DNA from: Phymorhynchus buccinoides
Lineage: Eukaryota > Mollusca > Gastropoda > Neogastropoda > Raphitomidae
Direction of reading: 5' to 3'
Assembly (NCBI GenBank): GCA_017654935.2
Contig: CM065711.1
Span: 32,555,701-32,619,700, forward strand
DNA: 64,000 nucleotides
Below are positions 1 through 11,934 of this stretch, in pieces. Made by a program: the position numbers and the translations under genes. Positions within the stretch are counted from its first letter, which is position 1. Every line of letters starts with the position of its first letter. The notes beneath the pieces are model-generated. The model searched no databases. It saw only the letters and a program-made list of their open reading frames with translations, and was not told the origin of the DNA.

Positions 1-60
1 GTGTGTGTGTGTGTGTGTGTGTGTGTGTCTCTACGCGCGCATGTGTGTTTGTTTGTGTGT
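1..60. repeat. (GT)n microsatellite, interrupted
   Basis: Alternating GT from the first base with a short CTCTACGCGCGC interruption. It runs directly into the dispersed repeat at 61, the same arrangement seen for the copy at 1227. Confidence 0.9.
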
Positions 61-235
61 GTCCTCGTGCATGATTGTATAATTGAATTTCTGTCTGTCT
101 CTGTGTAGCCTAATTGTGTGATTGTATCTATTTTGAGCAAGTACGCGCGTCCGTACTCGTATGCTCGCAATTTGTTTCAATGAAGTTAATCCTCGCTCGA
201 AGATTTATGGCTGTTTCAAACTAAGAAGAAAACAT
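61..235 (-). repeat. Dispersed repeat R1, partial copy a
   Basis: This stretch closely matches 1227-1394 and the reverse complement of 45560-45720. All share a core with 'TAGCCTAATTGTGTGATT' followed by a GCGCG-rich motif and 'GATTTATGGCTGTTTC'. The minus orientation is set by taking the 45345-45725 copy as plus. In each copy one edge abuts a (GT/CA)n tract, so the microsatellite is probably part of, or was seeded by, the repeat. No coding capacity is visible. Confidence 0.75.
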
Positions 236-245
236 GCTTTTGGTG

Positions 246-670
246 GTAAAGGTAAAGATGTGCCACCCCCCATGCATTTCTCGGTTAATTGTATTTTTCC
301 GTCCTTTTTGCCTTTCTTTACCATACATAAAGCTGTATTTTAGGAACATTTTTAGCTAATTACCTTTTGAAAAGGAATACTAACCCTAACCCTAACCCTA
401 CCCCTAAGCCTAACCCTACCCCCCACTATGTACTGCAGTACACCGCGATTTGTCAACAGTTGTGGTCCGTTGCGTTCTTCTCTCGTCTTATACGGTGAGG
501 GGTAGGGTTAGGGTTAGGGCTAGGTTTAGGGTTAGGGTTAGTATTCCAAAAAGGTTATTCCGTCTAAAAAGGTTCATAAAATACAGCTTTATGTATGGTA
601 AGAAAGGCAATAACGGAAAAATACAATTAACCGAGATAGGTTAGGGGGGGTGGCACATCTTGACCTTTAC
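246..670. mobile_element. Fold-back element with telomere-like arms
   Basis: Left arm 246-424 and right arm 494-670 are reverse complements with scattered mismatches, around a ~70-bp unique centre. From outside in, each arm has GATGTGCCACCCCCC, TCTCGGTTAATTGTATTTTT, ACCATACATAAAGCTGTATT, and then a tract of CCCTAA-type units next to the centre (left arm CCCTAA strand, right arm TTAGGG strand). TTAGGG is the usual mollusc telomere unit, but here it lies inside a hairpin rather than at a chromosome end. This is probably a non-autonomous fold-back transposon; no transposase is present. Confidence 0.75.
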
Positions 671-734
671 TCATGTTTTATTTGATCACACTAATCATAT
701 TAGGCACCTGTCAGAGGTGTCACCTTAAGCCCTA

Positions 735-830
735 GATCTCGGTCTCTCCTAGCTCTCTCCGTCCTCTCTCTCTCTCCCTCATCTCTCTCTCTCTCATCTC
801 ATCTCTCACTCTCTCTCTTCTCTCTCTCTA

Positions 831-861
<31 letters not shown>

Positions 862-867
862 GCTCCG

Positions 868-930
<63 letters not shown>

Positions 931-960
931 ACTCTCTCTCATCTCTCTCTTCTCTCTCTC
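735..960. repeat. (CT)n microsatellite, imperfect
   Basis: Dense CT repeats broken by single A, G and CC interruptions. Reading frames through it (Arg-Glu or Leu-Ser strings) are not genes. Confidence 0.9.
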
Positions 961-984
961 GGCGGGTTTAATACTGCGCGCTTT

Positions 985-986
985 CC

Positions 987-1042
<56 letters not shown>

Positions 1043-1226
1043 CTCTGTGTGTGGTGTGTGTGTGTGCGTGCGTGTGCGTGTGTTATGTGTGTGTGTGTGC
1101 GTGCGTGTGCGTGTGCGTGCGTTCGTGGCGTGTGTGTTGTGTGCGTGTGTGTGTGTTTGTGCGTGTGGTTTAGTGTGTGCCGTGTGTGTGTGTACGCGCG
1201 CATGTGTTGTGTGCTTGTGTGTGTGT
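985..1226. repeat. (GT)n microsatellite, imperfect
   Basis: A CGCG start followed by about 240 bp of GT repeats with scattered C substitutions, abutting repeat R1 copy b. Cys-Val and His-Thr frames across it are artefacts of the dinucleotide. Confidence 0.9.
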
Positions 1227-1604
1227 TCGTGCATGATTGCATAATTTAATTTATGTCTGTCTCTGTGTAGCCTAATTGTGTGATTGTATCTATTTTGAGC
1301 AAGTACGCGCGTCCGTACTCGTATGCACGCAATTTGTTTCAATGAAGTTAATGGGCTCTAAGATTTATGGCTGTTTCAAACTAAAAATAAGACATTTTTT
1401 AATTGATGACACTGTGATTCACTGCTGTAATCTAATATCTTCCAACAGTACATAGCAATGACTGGAACACCCGCATGTAACGTGCACCTTCTGTGCACAA
1501 AAACCACCACGCAACCTTACCTGTAGCAACAAATCGATGGGTAGACTACTGCTTCCCCTTTTCTACAGTCTGTAAACAGCATTCAGAATGAGTAAAAACT
1601 GTTA
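1227..1604 (-). repeat. Dispersed repeat R1, copy b
   Basis: This is the reverse complement of 45345-45725, with good similarity over about 375 bp including 'CAGCATTCAGAATGAGTAAA' at its edge near 1600 and the core shared with 61-235. A third copy starts at about 63810 and runs off the window. No open reading frame is conserved between copies, so it looks like a non-autonomous element. Confidence 0.8.
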
Positions 1605-2239
1605 ATAAATATAAAGCACAAAATAAAATAAAATAAAGATCACTGCATAAGGACCTACTTATATACATTACCATTATTTCAAAGTAATCTGAACATTTGG
1701 CGATTGGAATAATGATTGACGTTTTTTTTGTTTTGAATGTTAGTTATAAACGGACCAAAGTGTCTTCATATTCTTTGTGTCTTTATTTAATGCTGACCAA
1801 ACATTTAGAACGTAAACAGTACTACTTTTCAACTTCCTTTCGCTCACTAATGGTTTGGGAGATTTTTAAGCTTCTAAACAAATTGAAATTGAATAGTACT
1901 CCTTGGTGGGGGTGTGCTCTCAGACATGTCAGGCATAGAGCAATACCGTTTTTTTACATGTCACAACCAACACACTCCCACCTACCACCCCCGCCCCCCC
2001 CCCCCACAAAACCACAAGACCACAACATACAACTCACAAGACCAATAGTCAAAAGCCAAATTATGTAACTCAGTTCCTCCCTATAGCCCCTAGGCTTAAA
2101 ATGGTTTATTTCCTATAAACAACCAAGCATTTCTTTAATAACAAGGAATATTAATTAATAAATAACATCATAATAATGATAACCACATCACCAGCAAATA
2201 GGTAAAAAATATATCATAAAGTAAATCTGCTAGTACAGT
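1605..2239. other. No gene recognised
   Basis: AT-rich intergenic DNA with an (AATAA)-type stretch near 1622-1640 and a C-run at 1990-2005. One 123-codon frame crosses it, but it is compositionally unremarkable and resembles no family I know. Confidence 0.5.
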
Positions 2240-2720
2240 AGTATGCACACACACAAAACACGCACTACAGCACGAAGCACTATGCACACACACACACACA
2301 CATGCACTCGGACGCGCCAGGCGCTGACTACCAAAAGAACACACACAAAATGCAGAAATAAATGTATTGTATAAAAAGTCTGAAAAGGCATAGAAAGTAA
2401 TGTTCGCAATCCAATGCATTGAAAAGCAAGTAAAACAGCATGCCACCCCCTGAAATATCTGAACCTTTTGACACACACACACACACACACACATACACAC
2501 CTACACATGCTCCGCAGACTAGGACACACATAACACACACACAGTGTGACGACACACACACACACACACAAACACATACCGACAACACAACACAACACAC
2601 ACAGCACAACACACACACAACACAGGACATCGACAGACACATGACACACACACACAGCTACATATGCATTCACAGCTACACACACATCCACACACACCAC
2701 ACACACACACACACACCCCA
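2240..2720. repeat. (CA)n microsatellite cluster
   Basis: Interrupted CA tracts at 2247-2310 and 2470-2720, the second with CAACA and CACAG variants. The ~110-base interval between (2330-2440) is unique sequence. Confidence 0.88.
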
Positions 2721-2849
2721 TAGACCAGACCTACAGAGACTAACTTGGATAAAAAGTAATCACAGAGAGAGAAAATTAAAATGAGAATTTGTTTTTGTAA
2801 AAGGAAAGAGTGGAAACCATGACGTCTATGAGAGTTTTACGTAAAGATT

Positions 2850-3595
2850 CTAGGACCCTCTATCTTAATGTCTGCAGGGTAGAATCAAGAGATTGCCTAT
2901 AAAACAGAATTTTTATTTTTAGAAAGCCATTCACCATGAGATCTGGGGACCCCTCTATAATCATCCCGCCCTTCTAGACGCGACTCTCTAATAATCAATA
3001 AACTGCTATTGTGAAGGAGTCACTGGGACCGTCTATCCCCCTCTTAGGATCATCTAATAACTGGTAAGTGACAGGAGTATCTTTGGGACCCTCTATCTTC
3101 CGCCTCTCTGGAGAGGACCCTCGTATATGCTGTAAGTGGACAGAGTCCCCCCTGGATCCTCTATCCGTCCTCTAGGACCCTCTAGTGCTGCTAAGTGAAG
3201 GAGTCCCTGGGACCCTCTATCCATCCCCGCCTCTAGGACCCTCTATGCATGTAAGTGAAGGAGTCCCTGGGATACCCTTCATATCGCCCGCCTCTAGGAT
3301 ACCCCCTAATACTGTAAAGTTAAAGAAGAGAAGTCCCCCCCTGGGACCCTGAGTAAATAGTATTCATTCTATCTCCCCCCCAGCCTGTCTAAGACCCTCT
3401 ATATGACCTGTAATGAGAGATGGTCCCTGAGGAACCCTGCTAAAATCACCTCTATGTCCTGCCCTCTAGGAACCTCTTTATTTTATTTTATTTGACTGTA
3501 AGTACGAAAAGGAGCTCTCTGGACCCTCTATCTCCGCCTCTAGGACCCTCTATCTTGTCAGTTCAGGAGTCCCTGGGACCCTTCGTTTTGCGGGA
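2850..3595. repeat. Degenerate ~60-bp minisatellite
   Basis: A repeating block reads approximately CTCTAGGACCCTCTAT, then CTGTAAGTGAAGGAGTCC, then CTGGGACCCTCTATC, spaced near 57-60 bp. Units around 3160-3300 and 3530-3590 are clearest; those before 3100 and around 3330-3500 are badly diverged. About a dozen units are recognisable. Confidence 0.8.
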
Positions 3596-4480
3596 CTTCT
3601 TGGGAGCCCAGAATACCTCACAATTCTGCTTAAAAAATCCTAAGTCCTGAAATAAATGACAAAGCAATAAGAACTAATTTAATTGAACAAATCAAGGTAA
3701 ATTTAGAGGATGCACAATTACCATTGCGTACTGTATGTACAATTAAATGTAAAATTATTTCACATGACTGATCGTCCCCTTACGCTACCAACCCCCCCCC
3801 CCCCCCCACCCCCAAACACACACACACCCCCACACATAAAACACACCCGTACCCCTAACCGCCAACCCCCCCCACACAGAGACTACCGGGGAGATAAACA
3901 CATCATTTAGAGAGAAAAGTAAACAGAGCATAGAAATCATTAATTGGCATTCGACGAACGCCAAAGGTAGCAAAGGTCTACAAAACTCGCTATCTGTCAT
4001 GTAAAACTTGTCTCAGTACTACTATTTCACAGTTCGCCTCTGACTGAAATATTGTGACAAATCCTGACCATTAGAATAGTGTCTTTCAATGTTCGTGCGA
4101 AAATAGATCCCCAGCGAAGTCGGATAACAATTTGTTTCTCTGAAAAGATGGTAACTATTTAAAACAATAGATCGTCAGCAAACCAAATCCTGTTCCGTCG
4201 CTGGGCCAGAGTAAGGTCTACAATATCCAGTAGTCTAGTTCTTGTTACGTCACTTTCCTTGTTTCTGGTTTCTCTGTTCTTCCAAGTCTCTAGCTGCTCT
4301 GCTTTCTAGCTGGAGGCACTATCCGGTCTCGTACTTCCAGTTCAGTGTCTATACCGGAAGTGTTGCAAACTCTACTTCTGCTTCTGAGGCTATGAAAACG
4401 AAATCTCCTTTCAGGAGCCGTTTTCTTTTTTTGGAGATCTGAAGATTGAAATTTCTCGCCGATTTTCCGCGATTTTTCTT
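3596..4480. other. No gene recognised
   Basis: Mixed intergenic DNA. It contains a long C-run with CCCCCA/CACACACC variants at about 3790-3880. No protein family is recognisable in any frame. Confidence 0.5.
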
Positions 4481-4483
4481 GTG

Positions 4484-4600
4484 TCTTTTTTTTTTTTTTT
4501 TTTTTTTTTCGGTTTTCTTTTTTTTTTTTCGTTTTTTTTTTTGTTTTTTTTTTTTTTTTTTTTCTTTATTTTTTTTTTTTTTTTTTTTTTTTGTCTTTTT

Positions 4601-4654
<54 letters not shown>

Positions 4655-4880
4655 CTTTTTTTTTTTTTTCGGGAGCATGTTTTTTTTTCCGACACTCTTC
4701 TTGTTTTTCACTCGAATAATCTTTTTTGTAATTATATCTCCTATCTAAAATTGTTCACATACCCTTAAGATCCTGCCTCTGCTTATTAAAATGTCAGCCA
4801 AAAAATCAGACGAAAAACGGGGAAGAAAAAGAAAAAAGAAAAGAAAAAAAAAAAAAAAAAAAAAAAAATTTTTTTTTCTT
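4484..4880. repeat. Poly-T tract and short A/T homopolymers
   Basis: Almost pure T from 4484 to about 4668 with isolated C, G and A. A second cluster of A then T lies at 4817-4880. Long Phe-rich and Lys-rich frames here are homopolymer artefacts. The length suggests slippage or consensus error in the assembly. Confidence 0.9.
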
Positions 4881-6099
4881 TCCTCTCTTCCTTACAAAAT
4901 TTCCAGTAGGCATTCTCCTCCCTAAAGGGAAGAAATCCTAAACAATCCTCTTATATGGCGCAAATATTCTTATAAAACACTCAACTCAGCTTCAAAAGGC
5001 GCCTTACTCTAAAACAAATTTGCACAATAATCTGTGTCATGGCAAAAACGTGCCATATATATATTATGTTGCATAAGAATGTTACAATACGACCCGCGTA
5101 GAATGGCATACATTCCATGGTTCATCCATTTGGCGCCACAAAAGGTCCTTTCCAGTGCACGTGCGAGTGACGATATGGAGCGTGAACTGTCCAGAAAAAC
5201 CCTTATCCTCAAGACCATCGTTTGTATAGACCTTCACGCACGGAACTGCCTCTTCTCCAGCTAGTCGGTGTCCCGACCTTGAAGTCTCTCATATTTTTTT
5301 CTCACATGCTTTTTTGTCCATATTTTCTCTTCGAAAGGCAGAACAACACACAACAGCCAAAATGATTCACCTAAGGCCCCCCATCAATCTAAAATCTCCC
5401 TGAAATTGGCCAAAAATGGTTTTACAGTTCTTCCGCGAAGACGGACCAACCAGTCTCAGGACATGCCCATGATGGTTGTCCTGGCGTTGTGCCATAATTA
5501 TTTACGCACTTTCGACCTCTCGGTTCCAAATCACCCCTAGAAAAAACCCAAGTTCCTTGCATGAGCGCTTAAACCCTTTAAAAAAAAAAAACCTCAAATT
5601 GGGCAGACTAAAAGCCTAAAATCTTCACCCCTTTTTCCCCTTTTACCAGGCAGGAGGCTTTGCGCAATTCACCATACTGCTAGGTCCAATGGGCTGCATC
5701 CTGCATTCAAGCGACGAATGTGTCTTAGCCACCTGAGGCATCTACCACAGAGACGAGCATGCATTCTCCAGTGGAGCCAACATGTTGAAAAACTTTGGCC
5801 TAGTGATCTGTTTGTCTTGTTACATTTGATTGTCATTATGCATGTGGACATTGTACACCTGATTTTTAATGACTTAGGGGGTGGGTGCAGTTAACACTGA
5901 GCTTTCTTCTTATGGTGGGGGTGACAGCTTCTACCATCATGTAGGAGAAAGTACACTGCTGACATCTGGATTTGACAATGCTACAAGAACAAATATAAAA
6001 AACCGAGACCTACGGGTCCTTGTAAACTATGCAGTCAAAGAAAAAGATAGAAAGAGAAAAAAGTAAGGCGTGGCCGCAAATGCACATGCAGACTACAAT
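4881..6099. other. No gene recognised
   Basis: About 1.2 kb without tandem structure. Short open frames exist (for example 5034-5264 and 5881-6066 on plus), but none shows a known domain or a convincing start context. A degraded repeat or a spliced exon cannot be excluded. Confidence 0.45.
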
Positions 6100-7450
6100 G
6101 AGAATTGCTAACACAAAGCACAGATCAGTCCAAGCTTTGGAGCAAGGTGGATGCCAATGCAATAAGCAGACGACTACATGAATGCCTAGACACACACAGC
6201 CACTAGAAGATTCACGTCGGCCGGCTGTTATTGGAGGACAATTGTGGATGGCACAGATGCATTTATCCAAGACTCATGATGCCTGCCTACACAGCACAGA
6301 TCAGTCCAAGCTGTTGGAGACAATGTGGATGGCAATGCACAGCAGACATACGTGAATGCTGACACACAGCACAGATCAGTGCAAGATGTAATTGGAGACA
6401 ATGTGGAAGACAAAGCACAGCCGACGATATGAATGATGACACACAGCACACGATCTGTCCAAGATGTAATTGGAGACAATGTGTATGACAAAGCACAGCA
6501 GACTACATGAATGATGACGCACAGCACAGATCAGTCCAAGCTGTTATTGGAGACAATGTGGATGGCAATGCATAGCAGACTACATGAATGCTGACACACA
6601 GCACAGATCAGTCCAAGATGTAATTGGAGACAATTAATGTGGATGACAAAGTACAGCAGACTACATGAATGATGACGCACAGCACAGATCAGTCCAAGCT
6701 GTTGGAGACAATGTGGATGGCAATGCATAGCAGACTACATGAATGCTGACACACAACACATATCAGTCCAAGCTGTTTTTATTATTTGTGGAGACAATGG
6801 TGTATGTGGCACATGCATAGGCAGACCCTACATTGAATGCTCACGACAACAGCACAGATCAGTCACAAGCTGTTATTGAGACACATGTGGATTTGGCAAT
6901 ATACACACGCAGACTACATGAATGCTGACACACAAGACACGAGGCATCATTAGCACAGATGTACACACACACACACATGTGGGAATGGCAATGCAACAGC
7001 AAGACTCTACATAACGAATTCTGACGAACGCAAAAACAGCACGATCAGTCCCCCGACAACGGTTATTTGGCAGACAAACAGTGGATGCAGCATGCAACAG
7101 TCAGGATGACAAATGAATAATGCTGGCTACACAACCAGCACAGATCAAGTGTAAAGCTGTTATTGATAGACAAATGGGATTGGCAATGACACACATCCAG
7201 ACTACTGAATATGCTGACCCTAACAGGCACAGATCAATTCCCAAGCTGTTATGGAGACAATGTTGGATTTGGCAGAGCACCAGCGGACTTTACATGATGA
7301 ATTGCACACAAGCACAGATCCATCCCAGTCCCAAGCTGTGTTTGGAAGACAATATGTGGATGGGCAATGCATAGCAAGGAACCTACATGAATGCTTGACC
7401 ACACAGCACAGAGAGATCAGTCCAAGTTTGTATTGGAGACACTGTGGATT
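6100..7450. repeat. Tandem array of ~75-81-bp units
   Basis: The unit contains GCACAGATCAGTCCAAGCTG, then GGAGACAATGTGGATGGCAA, then AGCAGACTACATGAATGC. Clear units begin near 6523, 6601, 6682 and 6757 (spacing 78, 81, 75), with more diverged units on both sides, about 16 in all. After about 6780 the units carry many one-base insertions, which looks like noisy sequence or decay. A single inverted unit with the same right flank occurs at 34282-34450, so the array is part of a dispersed element. Confidence 0.88.
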
Positions 7451-7580
7451 CACGTGTTTCTCGGTTTGACCACAATAAAACAAAACGATCAACAAACAAA
7501 GACAGCGTTGTGTAGGATACATAATAAAAAGACTACACTGTGTTTAATTAAAGGCAAACATGCCGAGAGTCTAATTTGAT
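7430..7580 (+). mobile_element. Flank of array-bearing dispersed element
   Basis: Sequence following the ~77-bp array (CACGTGTTTCTCGGTTTGAC, GTGTAGGATACATAATAAAA, TGTGTTTAATTAAAGGC) is found again, reverse-complemented, at 34282-34375 beside a single array unit. Two loci sharing both unit and flank indicate a transposed element with an internal tandem array. This architecture recalls mollusc 'pearl'/Helitron-like non-autonomous elements (inference; the Helitron hairpin was not identified). Confidence 0.6.
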
Positions 7581-9651
7581 TTAACTTAGTGTTTTGGCCG
7601 CATTTTTTCGTCGAAACCTACAGTCCGGTCCACTTGTTTGTGTTGTTTCCGAGTTAGCCTGCTTATCTTGTGTCAAGTCTCGTAACTTTCAGACAAGATT
7701 GGGAAAAAAATGTGGGGCCAGTTGATACCAGTTGGAAACGTCCAATATGGACGTCCTATTAGTCTTACCTTCCTGACGTCATGTTTAAAGGCCATGTCAT
7801 TCAGTAGATTTTCTTTTCCCAGGGCAGTGGAAAAGAGCGTGAATCGCAGGAGACAGTCATTTTTTCAGTAGTTGGATTGTGCGAATGGTCACGACAGTTA
7901 CTGGGATGCAAATTTCACCCTCGTCTTCAACTTCTTTGGTCCAGGAGTTGCCTCAAAAGTCAGGGGTCCTCGCACTGTTCTACCCATACGAGAAGCTCGA
8001 ATGGTGCGAAACCAGTTTGATTCTTGAGGGAACTTCTATAGGCGAAAACATGAAGCAGAGGATATATATATTATATCATGTCCTTGTCTCAAGGCAGAGT
8101 TTTCTCAGCATGGCTTTTGAGAGTGGCCATTGGACTTTCAAACCAGCTATTACATTGCGCATGAAGGCGAGGTTTAAAATCCCAGAAATCCCATGAACAG
8201 ACAACAAGCGCGACTTCCTCAGACATGCTGACGAAATGGGCCCTTGATCTGACAGAACTTCTGGCCGTGGGTGTATGCTAAGTCGACCACATCTCAAGTA
8301 AGCTTCAGCCACAGTCTCAGTTTCAATGTTCTCAAAGGCACCAGCCTAGGGTTTACCTTGTTGTACAGTCAAACCATGGACTAAGATGTACCTATTTCCT
8401 CAGTCTGAGAGGACGATTAGGCCCAACAAGATCACTGCAACACGACGACACACCAACGGTCATCTAGAGAGTGCATCTTCTCCAGAGGGGCTTTCTGATA
8501 ATACACGAGGAGTTGTGCGTGGCCAATGGGTCACAAGAGGAGGCAATATCCTTCTAAATGTCAGCCAACACCCAGGCCAATACAATATCTGCCATATCTC
8601 TCCTGGTTTCCTTTGCGCCCATATGTCAGACATTGCAGCAGTTCATGAGCGTGACGCAGAACTTCGTTTTCGAAGAGGTTGGGCACCACCAGTGCTGTAA
8701 TTGCCTGTTGATCCCCAATACACTCGGTAACAAGAGATTGTTTCTCTCTCAAAGAACATTGTGGCCATCTTTGGACTTGAAACGCTGACGAGTCTTCACG
8801 TTCTCAACGTACCTTGTTCAAAAGTTCCATCTTCAAACTGCATCTGGAGCAACTGCTCAGACCAACCTGACCATCAAAGGTTTAAAACCGGCAAAGTGTT
8901 GTTGCCCGGGGAGTTGCTTTTTGCGTGCCATGGCTCTTGTCTCAAACAGCAATCACTTCAGCCTAGCTGCACACACAGGCAATTTGGACGTTATTCTCCT
9001 GTCTCAAGTTGCACGGATTCCAATTATGACAGGGACAATCGAGTCTTTTTATACAAAAAAAAAAACTCGAGGCCAGTGCCCTTCCTGAAAAGAAAGGGAG
9101 ATTCCAGATAGACGTTGTAGTGGTCACAAAAAGTGATGCCTGTGAAGCAAAAGTCACGGACTTCTTCAACCCTGCTAAAGTTGTCAGGAGAAACAAGATT
9201 GCTGTCAAACCAATCAGAGAATCAGCTAAGTGTCTCTAAGCGCCTTAACTTTCTCCATTCAGACGAACTTGTTCAGTGGAGGACTGAAAGGCTGTCTGAC
9301 TGCAAGGCTTACAAAGTGATGGGGGACATGAGTAAACCTGCTTTCTCTGGAAGAGTCGGACAACGCAAAGATACTGCTTGAATCCCTTCTAATGTCCTGG
9401 CTTTTTGCCACTTGTAGCAACAATCTTTCTCCCTTTGCTTCTTAAGTGGACACTTTCAGGTTCCAATGGACCTGACTTGAAATTCCTATTTTCTCTCATT
9501 CCCCTTGCGACCCTTATTGCCGATGCTGCGCGGTCCCCGGCCTTGGAATGTCTGTGTATATTCTTTGCCTCAAATAACACATCTGCGGGCCTGGCCAGCT
9601 GGTTGACAATTTGATGGTTGTCTTTCTTGTACCCTGATAGCCAGGGACGGT
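7581..9651. other. No gene recognised; possible decayed coding DNA
   Basis: About 2 kb of non-repetitive, rather GC-balanced DNA with several short open frames. One plus-strand frame around 9100-9237 reads smoothly (includes VVVVTKSDACEAKV and FFNPAKVVRRNKIAV) and ends at a stop, but lacks a recognisable domain and its upstream frame is broken by an A-run at 9055. A decayed gene or transposon is possible; no function can be assigned. Confidence 0.35.
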
Positions 9652-9807
9652 ATTCATGTCGCTATAGCATGAGACTAGCATGATGCTAACTGAGAAAGCT
9701 CTTCCAATGTTCCTATAGGGTTAATTTAAATAGTGGACTTTTGGAAGAGCTTCTACAGTTAGCATGAATGCTTCGTCTCATGCTATCTCGACATGACTAC
9801 GTCCCAG
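9652..9807. mobile_element. Fold-back MITE family M1, older copy
   Basis: Near-palindromic element starting CAGGGACGGTATTCATGTCG and ending CGACATGACTACGTCCC. Arms of about 65 bp carry TAGCATGAGACT, AGCATGATGCTAAC and AGCTCTTCCAA and flank a short AT-rich loop. It matches the fresher copy at 50185-50340. No coding capacity. Confidence 0.85.
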
Positions 9808-10616
9808 ATCAGGAGGTCAAAAAGTCTCATGACTGCTCACTATGATCAGGTTATAGGGCTTTACCTACCGTATCAATGTCCTTTCACTGAGACTGACCCA
9901 TTTCCGAAATAGCTCTTCTGTCTCACGGTGAACTGTTCAAAAGTCTCATTTTGATTCTTTGGGGGCATCCTAAATTCCATGTAATACCCCTTCTGCAGTG
10001 AGGTGAATCTCTTCTCAAAGCTGTACGCAGTTTAGGTGTAGTCAGGCTGATCTTCTGGGGAGATAAAGCAAAAGTATAAAAAGACCCTTGCAGTGCCTCG
10101 GTATGATAAGCGTAGAAGGATGACTTGGCCAGGTTTTCTTCCCAAACTGGGATTCCGGGCTATATTTCAAATTGGTCAAAAGGTATCATCCAACATTGCT
10201 GTATGTCTTCCAAAAGGGGGTCAAATGCCATACCTCCCAGTTTATTTCTCTCACGAAGTTCCTGTTCATGTTTTCTTCTTGCCCTCTTCGGCTTTAAGCA
10301 ATCTCTTGAAGATGTTCTCAGAAAACATGGCAGTCATGGGGTCTATCTCTGTTCTCCCTGTCCTGCCTGATCTGCAGGAACTTACAGAACAATGGCGCTC
10401 ATGTCTGCTGGGTCAGTTGTTGCTTGTACTAACCTTCTCTTGCCTGTTGAAACATTTTCAAGTGAGAAGGTTTAGATTCTGGGTTTGTGATCAGTCCCAT
10501 CATTACGTTGCTCCCTTTTCCAGGTCGTGAGCGATTCAAAAACAGCCCCCCTTTTTTTGTTCTTTTCTTTTTAAACGAAAATAACCCCTCCCACTTTTTT
10601 GTTTCATCTGTATTCT
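9808..10616. other. No gene recognised
   Basis: Unique DNA containing a 145-codon plus frame (10093-10530). The translation shows no known domain, no signal peptide and no repeated structure, so I do not call it a gene. Confidence 0.4.
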
Positions 10617-10656
10617 TCTTTCTTTTTTTTTTTTTTTTCTTTTTTTTTTTTTTGGT

Positions 10657-10702
<46 letters not shown>
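10617..10702. repeat. Poly-T tract
   Basis: About 85 bases of T with a few C and G interruptions. Confidence 0.9.
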
Positions 10703-11934
10703 CCTTCCCAAAAACACCCAGCCTTATCCGTGTTGCCCCTTCCTCTGCCCTTTCTACAGAATTTTTGTGACATCAAACAACTACCCACTCAGCGGAGGTT
10801 GTAATGTTTTTTCCTATCCTCCCCAGGGAATTCCTCACCTTCACGAAGGCGTCTGACCTCTGGGGTCTTGGTGCTTGCTTAAAAACTAAAAACGACTTAT
10901 AAAAATTAAACAACCCCAACATACAAAAACGCCGCATTTTCACATTTATCTTCAGTGTTATAAAGCTTCTACAGATGTGCAACTTAGATGGTTTCAATGT
11001 AAACTTCTACATAGACTGCTTCCAACTCAGAAATACATTTTTCAATGTAAAATTGTTGACTCCCCAATCTAACCTGCCATAAAATACGCTGATAGTGAGT
11101 GTGGAAGGAGACGAGGAAGCAAACAATTCCACACACTAAATGAGTATTTGATTGTATCATTGTACAGGACGGTTTTGGAAAAGAAAAGAAGATACATATT
11201 GTCACGAATCAGTGTTAATGTAACATTGTTGATAATTTTGAAAAACCTGATGCCAAATAATGGATTAAGAGGCAATTGGTAGTTGAACTTTGCGATTTTT
11301 TTTTGCTACAAATATTCTACGTTTACAACACGCCCCCAACTGTATAATTTTACCAAGAAAGGTCCCGCAATGCATATATCGCCCGCAACGTCGTATTCCA
11401 ACCTTTTATATTTAGCGTTAAACAGGATTTAATCAGACAGCGAATATTGTACGCTTTTCTTGAATAAACTGTTTTTAATAGGATTAGTTTGGGAAACAAC
11501 TGGGTTTCAGCTATTCCCCGAACTTATGTTTCCTGACCTTCGTTTTCGTTTTCTCTTTTTCATTATATTACCTTTAGTAAGAGTAGACTCACTGAGTGAT
11601 AGAAAAAAAGTGTTGACTATGTGTTTGCCGATTTTGTATTCTGTGATTTTCTAAAGGCTTTTTCATTTTTAACTAACACGATGCTATATTGTACTCAACA
11701 CAGATGATTCTTGTTTAAAGTTCCATTGCCTGAATAGGACTAGATGACCCCCATTATTAAACTTCCGGACATTCCAATGTATTGTCTATTTCCTCCAAAT
11801 GTTTTATTGCAGACCTGACAATTTATACTTATTGCTTTTGTCCATATTGTTAGCATGTATGTGTAGGTGCAAAGGATTTGAATGTGTGTGCGTCTGTTAC
11901 TACATAGATTTTGTTTTGTATGTGTGTTGTCCGT
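10703..11934. other. No gene recognised
   Basis: AT-rich intergenic DNA with only short open frames of no recognisable family. Confidence 0.5.

Noticed and set aside
246..670. True telomere or chromosome end
   Set aside because: The TTAGGG-type tracts are short, degenerate, occur in both orientations and are flanked by unique DNA.
4349..4768. Poly-Lys and poly-Phe frames of about 100 codons (also 10429-10856)
   Set aside because: They are produced by the poly-T tracts.
10093..10530. 145-codon frame as a gene
   Set aside because: No domain, no homologous pattern, ordinary length for random open frames in this composition.
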